This document shows positions 59,779-64,000 of a DNA stretch of 64,000 nucleotides, piece after piece. Each line of letters opens with the position of its first letter. The first letter of the stretch is position 1. The notes under the pieces were generated by a model. That model did no database searches and was not told the DNA's origin. It saw nothing but the letters and a program-made list of their open reading frames with translations. The DNA comes from Pseudomonas sp. (GTDB taxonomy: Bacteria; Pseudomonadota; Gammaproteobacteria; Pseudomonadales; Pseudomonadaceae), in NCBI RefSeq assembly GCF_028293835.1, contig NZ_JAQGNX010000011.1, forward strand, positions 24,469 through 88,468, written 5' to 3'. The position numbers were made by a program, and so were the translations under genes.

Positions 59779-62016
59779 TCACTTCCTGAGCAATCGCAAC
59801 CCGTTAAACACCACCAACAAACTCACGCCCATGTCGGCAAATACGGCCATCCACATGGTCGCCATGCCGGCAAAAGTGATTGCCAGGAACACCGTTTTAG
59901 TCACCAACGCCAAGGCAATGTTCTGCTTGAGAATCGCCGAGGTCTGACGCGACAGACGGATAAATGCCGGTATTTTACGCAAATCGTCGTCCATCAACGC
60001 GACGTCAGCGGTTTCAATCGCGGTATCCGTACCGGCTGCGGCCATGGCAAAGCCAATCTCGGCGCGAGCCAGTGCCGGTGCGTCGTTGATGCCATCGCCC
60101 ACCATGCCGACCCGATGGCCTTGCGCATAAAGCCGCTCAATTGCCTGAAACTTGTCAGCTGGGAGCAAATTGCCCTGGGCCTGATCAATCCCCACTTTCG
60201 CAGCAATCGCCTTGGCGGTGTGCGGGTTGTCACCGGTCAACATCACGGTTTTGATGCCCAGCTCATGCAGTTGGCGGATCGCCTCGCGGCTGGTGTCCTT
60301 GACCGTATCGGCAACTGCAAACAGCACGAGCGGACCAGACGGGTCACACAACAGCACCACGGTTTTGCCTTGGCTTTCCAACGCGTCGAGCTTCTCTTCC
60401 AGAGCGCGTGAACACAGCCCTAACTCTTCCACCAGGCGGTGGTTGCCCAGGTGATACATCCGACCAGCGACCTCGCCTCGCACGCCGCGTCCGCCCAAGG
60501 CCTCGAAAGCCTGCACGTCTTGCAAAACCACGCCTTGCTCAACGGCAGCCTTGGCGATGGCCTGCGATACTGGGTGGTCAGAGCGACTGGCCAAACTGGC
60601 GGCGATGGCTACAGCGGTATCCGTCGCCAGCAGGTCAAGCAGCATAAAATCGGTCTGCACCGGTTTGCCGTGGGTGATAGTCCCGGTTTTATCCAGCGCC
60701 AGGTAATCAAGCCGGTGCCCACTTTCGAGATACACGCCGCCCTTGATCAAAATACCTTTGCGGGCGGCAGCTGCCAGCCCGCTGACAATGGTCACCGGGG
60801 TGGAAATCACCAGCGCGCAAGGGCAGGCAACCACCAGCAACACCAAGGCGCGATAGATCCAGTCAAACCAGAGCGCGCCCATAAACAGCGGCGCAATCAC
60901 CGCCACGGCCAAGGCCAGAACAAACACCGCTGGCGTATAGACCTTGGCAAAGCTGTCGACGAACCGTTGTGTCGGCGCCCTCGCACCTTGCGCGGCTTCC
61001 ACCGCATGGATGATGCGTGCCAGGGTCGAATTATTCGCCGCAGCGGTGACTGTGTACTCCAGCGATCCCGATTGATTGAGGGTGCCGGCGAAGACTTTGT
61101 CACCGACGGTCTTCTCAACAGGCAGGCTCTCTCCGGTTATCGGCGCTTGATCGATGGTCGAGTTGCCGGACAAGACTTCGCCGTCCAGGCCAATGCGCTC
61201 GCCTGGCCTGATCCGCACCCGGGCGCCCAGCTCGATGTGTTCCACATCTTGCTCAGCCCAGGTGCCGTCAGCCAGCAACACGGTGGCGGTTTCCGGGGTC
61301 ATTTGCATCAGCCCGCCGATGGCATTGCGCGCTCGGTCCAAAGATTTGGCTTCGATCAGTTCTGCCACGGTAAACAGGAACGTCACCATGGCCGCTTCTG
61401 GCCACTGTCCAATCAACAGCGCCCCGGTTACCGCAATGCTCATCAATGCATTGATGTTCAGGTTCAAATTTTTCAGGGCGATCCAGCCCTTTTTGTAAGT
61501 GCCCAAGCCGCCGCTCAGAATGGCGATCAATGCCACCAGTGCAACGACCCATGTCGGCGCCCATCCGGCGAAATGAATCACTTCCGAAGCCAAAGCCGCG
61601 ACACCTGACACTGCCAGCGGCCACCAGGACTTTTTCACCGGAGCCGGCGTAGCCACTTCGTTATCGGCGCCCTTCTCCACCGGCTCGGCGTGCATGCCCA
61701 ATGATTTGATCGCTGAAATGATCGGTTCGGTGGACGGCAGGTCGTGGGTTACGGCCAGCATCCGATTAATCAGATTGAATTCCAATTGCTGCACACCCGC
61801 GAGCTTGCCCAGTTTGTTCTGGATCAGCGTTTGCTCGGTGGGGCAATCCATCTGCTCAATACGAAAACTGCTCAAGCGCCCGCCAGCGAGTGGCGCGGTG
61901 CCGATTTTGACGATGGCCGGTGCGCTGGCCGCTGAACAGCAAGCGTGCCCATGGTCATGACCGTGATCTTTTTTGACGACCTGCAGCTTGGCATGGCTGT
62001 GTTCGGGGGAATTCAT
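59779..62016 (-). CDS. cadA: Zn/Cd/Pb-transporting P-type ATPase
   Basis: 745 aa from ATG 62016 (AAGGA). His/Cys-rich N-terminus (HGHDHGHACCSAA), HMA-like domain with MDCPTEQTLIQ, TGES in ITGESLPVEKT, the CPC transport motif VVACPCALVIST, phosphorylation site DKTGTITHGKPV, SDHPVSQA, and hinge MVGDGINDAPALARA. Effluxes Cd, Zn and Pb. Divergent from cadR across a MerR operator. Confidence 0.95.
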   Translation of the reverse strand: MNSPEHSHAKLQVVKKDHGHDHGHACCSAASAPAIVKIGTAPLAGGRLSSFRIEQMDCPTEQTLIQNKLGKLAGVQQLEFNLINRMLAVTHDLPSTEPIISAIKSLGMHAEPVEKGADNEVATPAPVKKSWWPLAVSGVAALASEVIHFAGWAPTWVVALVALIAILSGGLGTYKKGWIALKNLNLNINALMSIAVTGALLIGQWPEAAMVTFLFTVAELIEAKSLDRARNAIGGLMQMTPETATVLLADGTWAEQDVEHIELGARVRIRPGERIGLDGEVLSGNSTIDQAPITGESLPVEKTVGDKVFAGTLNQSGSLEYTVTAAANNSTLARIIHAVEAAQGARAPTQRFVDSFAKVYTPAVFVLALAVAVIAPLFMGALWFDWIYRALVLLVVACPCALVISTPVTIVSGLAAAARKGILIKGGVYLESGHRLDYLALDKTGTITHGKPVQTDFMLLDLLATDTAVAIAASLASRSDHPVSQAIAKAAVEQGVVLQDVQAFEALGGRGVRGEVAGRMYHLGNHRLVEELGLCSRALEEKLDALESQGKTVVLLCDPSGPLVLFAVADTVKDTSREAIRQLHELGIKTVMLTGDNPHTAKAIAAKVGIDQAQGNLLPADKFQAIERLYAQGHRVGMVGDGINDAPALARAEIGFAMAAAGTDTAIETADVALMDDDLRKIPAFIRLSRQTSAILKQNIALALVTKTVFLAITFAGMATMWMAVFADMGVSLLVVFNGLRLLRK

Positions 62017-62046
62017 AAACGATGTCCTTGATGAAGCGTATTGCCA

Positions 62047-62077
62047 AGTGAACACCCTGTAGCGACTATAGGGTCAA
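62047..62077 (-). promoter_or_regulatory. CadR-type MerR operator and cadA promoter
   Basis: Dyad ACCCTGTAG-N3-CTATAGGGT (62054-62074, one mismatch) lies between a -35 TTGACC and a -10 TTCACT with a 19-bp spacer on the minus strand. The long spacer is typical of MerR-activated promoters. Confidence 0.85.
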
Positions 62078-62100
62078 GCATTCAGAACGAGATTAGTCCC

Positions 62101-62547
62101 ATGAAAATTGGCGAGCTGGCAAAACTGACCGATTGCCAAGTGGAAACCATCCGCTATTACGAACGCGAGACCCTGCTGCCACCGCCTGCGCGCAGTGAAG
62201 GTAACTATCGGCTGTACACCCAGGCGCACGTGGAGCGGCTGACGTTTATTCGTAATTGCCGCAGCCTGGACATGACCCTTGAGGAAATTCGCAGCCTGCT
62301 TAACCTGCGCGACAGCCCGCAAGACCAGTGCGAGAGCGTCAATGCACTGATCGACGAACACATCCACCACGTCAACGCCCGAGTCGCCAGCCTGCAGCTT
62401 TTGCAGGCACAGCTAATGGAACTGCGCCAAAGCTGCACCGATGGCACGCTGAAACACTGCGGAATTTTGCAACAGTTGGAAGTGAGCGGCGGGGTTGTTG
62501 CGATGGAGAGCGAGCATTCCCATGTGGGCAGAAGTCATGGGCATTGA
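62101..62547 (+). CDS. cadR: MerR-family Cd/Zn-responsive regulator
   Basis: 148 aa. N-terminal MerR HTH (MKIGELAKLTDCQVETIRYY, LPPPARSEGNYRLY), dimerising coiled coil, and metal ligands Cys77 (DQCESV), Cys112 and about Cys120 (SCTDGTLKHC), plus a His-rich C-terminus (HSHVGRSHGH). Activates cadA by untwisting the 19-bp spacer promoter. Confidence 0.95.
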   Translation: MKIGELAKLTDCQVETIRYYERETLLPPPARSEGNYRLYTQAHVERLTFIRNCRSLDMTLEEIRSLLNLRDSPQDQCESVNALIDEHIHHVNARVASLQLLQAQLMELRQSCTDGTLKHCGILQQLEVSGGVVAMESEHSHVGRSHGH

Positions 62548-62580
62548 TGGCGAGTTGTCGGGGGCACGCCGGGCTTTCAA

Positions 62581-62664
62581 TGGGAGCGAATTCATTCGGG
62601 AATGCCACGCCTCGGTATGCCTGACAGACCCGCGTCGTCTAATTCCTGAATGAATTCCGTCCCA
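62581..62664. repeat. Family E inverted repeat (GAATTCATTCGGGAA)
   Basis: TGGGAGCGAATTCATTCGGG and an inverted partner TTCCTGAATGAATTCCGTCC between cadR and thyA. A half-site of the family occurs at 15838. Confidence 0.7.
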
Positions 62665-62674
62665 CACGGGGCAT

Positions 62675-62697
62675 TCGCCAACAAGTTGGCTCCTGCA
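62675..62697. repeat. Half-copy of family B REP
   Basis: TCGCCAACAAGTTGGCTCC in the second orientation, without a partner, just after the thyA stop. Confidence 0.6.
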
Positions 62698-62712
62698 GAT
62701 GGGTGATGGGTT

Positions 62713-63684
62713 TCAAACCGCCATCGGCGCGGTCATGGCTGGGTGGTGTTCATAGCCTTCCAGGGTGAAATCCGACGGTTCGATCAGTTCCAGCCATTCC
62801 GGTTGATACACGCCGGTCTGCGCAAAAGCGGGCACGCGCTCGGAGATGACCAACTGCGGCGCCGGGAATGGCTCGCGCTTGAGCTGTTCGTTGAGCATGT
62901 CCAAATGGTTTTCGTAGACGTGGGCATCGCCAATGAAATACGTGAACCAGCGCGGCGTATAGCCGGTCAGGCGACCGATCAGCGACAGCAAGGCCGCGCC
63001 TTCGGTGAGGTTGAACGGCGTTCCCAGACCCAAATCATTGGAGCGGATATACAACGTCAGAGAAATCTCACGGGTTTCCTGATTCGGGTGAAACTGATAC
63101 AGCAAATGACACGGCGGCAAGGCCATTTCATCCAGCTGCGCGCAGTTCCAGCCGTGGAATAAAATCCGTCGGCTGCCCGGATCCTTCATGATGGTGTCGA
63201 CGCACTGATGAATCTGGTCGATGGCCTTGTACAGCACCACGTACGCCTGACCGTTTTCCTCAGCCTGAGCAATCTGCTGATACCCCTGGCTGATTGCCAG
63301 TTCGATAGCCCGCACATTCCCCGTGTCGATGCGTTTGTAAGCAGGCCACTTGCGCCATTGCACGCCGTAGATTTCGCCCAGATCGTCGTCACCCTTGCGG
63401 AACGGGTTGTCCAGCCATTGGGCGTTTTCGTTGGCGTTCTGGTCCCAGACTTTACAGCCCAGCTCACGAAACTCCGCCGCGTTGCTCACGCCGCGCAGAA
63501 AGCCAACCATTTCGCCAATGGCCGACTTGAACGCCATGCGCCGCGTTGTGATTGCCGGAAAACCTTCTTTCAGGTCATAGCGCAACATGGCACCGGGGAA
63601 ACTGATGGTTTTGACCCCGGTACGGTTGGCTTGCAGCGTCCCGTTTTTGATCACGTGGGCGACTAGATCGAGATATTGCTTCAT
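62713..63684 (-). CDS. thyA: Thymidylate synthase
   Basis: dUMP to dTMP with methylene-THF; 323 aa, longer than the 264-aa E. coli enzyme but normal for Pseudomonas. [20 protein letters not shown] carries the catalytic Cys; [19 protein letters not shown] and [13 protein letters not shown] are conserved. Downstream of lgt on the same strand. Confidence 0.96.
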   Translation of the reverse strand: MKQYLDLVAHVIKNGTLQANRTGVKTISFPGAMLRYDLKEGFPAITTRRMAFKSAIGEMVGFLRGVSNAAEFRELGCKVWDQNANENAQWLDNPFRKGDDDLGEIYGVQWRKWPAYKRIDTGNVRAIELAISQGYQQIAQAEENGQAYVVLYKAIDQIHQCVDTIMKDPGSRRILFHGWNCAQLDEMALPPCHLLYQFHPNQETREISLTLYIRSNDLGLGTPFNLTEGAALLSLIGRLTGYTPRWFTYFIGDAHVYENHLDMLNEQLKREPFPAPQLVISERVPAFAQTGVYQPEWLELIEPSDFTLEGYEHHPAMTAPMAV

Positions 63685-63736
63685 ACATTACCTGCATCGA
63701 TGAGCGCGCCGGGCCGAAACACCCGGCGTTTCAGTG

Positions 63737-64000
63737 TTAAACCGCTGCGCTTTTGACAGTGGATGCGCGGTGATACGCCAACCAGATCAGCACCAGACCG
63801 CCAATGATCATTGGCAGGCTCAGGAGTTGACCCATGGTGACCCAGCCCCACGCCAGATAGCCTAACTGCGCATCCGGCACCCGGACGAATTCGACGATAA
63901 ATCGGAAGATCCCGTAAAACAACGCGAACATCCCTGAAACAGCCATGGTCGGACGGGGTTTGCTCGAGAACAACCAGAGGATGACGAACAACGCGACGCC
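63737..64000 (-). CDS. lgt: Prolipoprotein diacylglyceryl transferase, C-terminal part (cut by window edge)
   Basis: Last about 87 codons. [20 protein letters not shown] and [20 protein letters not shown] are the conserved C-terminal membrane segments of Lgt, which adds diacylglycerol to lipobox cysteines. The start lies beyond the right edge. lgt-thyA pairing is standard in gamma-proteobacteria. Confidence 0.9.
   Translation of the reverse strand, partial: GVALFVILWLFSSKPRPTMAVSGMFALFYGIFRFIVEFVRVPDAQLGYLAWGWVTMGQLLSLPMIIGGLVLIWLAYHRASTVKSAAV

Noticed and set aside
1..64000. tRNA or rRNA genes
   Set aside because: No cloverleaf with TTCGA-type T-loop and CCA-proximal acceptor stem, and no rRNA-like sequence was recognised in the gaps.

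Overview
The window is a core-chromosome segment of a fluorescent-group Pseudomonas. This rests on gene content and order: rpmE-priA-argS-SPOR-hslVU-DUF971, a medium-chain-length PHA locus (phaC1-Z-C2-D / phaF-I), ubiEJB-hisIE-tatABC-rsmE, opgGH, a hut cluster using the five-step (HutF/HutG) histidine route, cadA/cadR, thyA and lgt. Numerous TGTAGGAGC-type REP/REPIN palindromes between genes point the same way. Almost all of it is housekeeping or catabolic DNA. The only clearly accessory block is about 41.2-45.3 kb.

Layout. 1-2.4 kb (minus): maeB (cut by the edge), a secreted thermonuclease and rpmE. 2.5-10.1 kb (plus): priA, argS, a SPOR protein, hslV-hslU behind a textbook RpoH promoter, and a DUF971 gene. 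10.1-17.7 kb: the mcl-PHA locus, with synthases phaC1/phaC2 flanking depolymerase phaZ, then regulator phaD, all on plus; granule proteins phaI-phaF and a small PHA-system protein are on minus. 17.8-24.0 kb (plus): ubiE-ubiJ-ubiB, hisI-hisE, tatA-tatB-tatC, rsmE, tightly packed and mostly overlapping. 24.0-28.1 kb: two tandem HBM-type chemoreceptors. 28.1-34.3 kb (minus): opgG-opgH, dtd, pip. 34.5-41.1 kb (plus): glgP, a DUF2339 membrane protein, fbp.

41.2-45.3 kb (minus): a small type VI secretion (T6SS)-like cargo island. In transcription order it has a frameshifted putative effector, three tandem translationally coupled paralogues with an N-terminal membrane anchor (putative immunity proteins), a decayed stub of a fourth copy, a frameshifted hcp, and a 159-aa ORF overlapping hcp by 4 bp. 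This is the most novel-looking part of the window. It is followed on plus by two small lipoproteins, one of them a lipocalin.

46.7-59.6 kb: hutF (minus) diverges from hutC-hutD, an Lrp/AsnC gene, hutU, an NCS1 permease, hutW-hutV, hutH, hutI and hutG. HutC-type operators (TGTA-N2-TACA) sit between hutF and hutC and just upstream of hutU, where the site overlaps the expected start of a sigma-54 promoter. No hutX (binding protein) is present. 59.8-62.5 kb: cadA and cadR diverge around a MerR-type operator. The window ends with thyA and the 3' part of lgt on minus.

Limits: family assignments come from motifs and recall without database searches. Residue positions are approximate unless computed from codon positions. 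The two frameshifts in the island could be real decay or sequence error.
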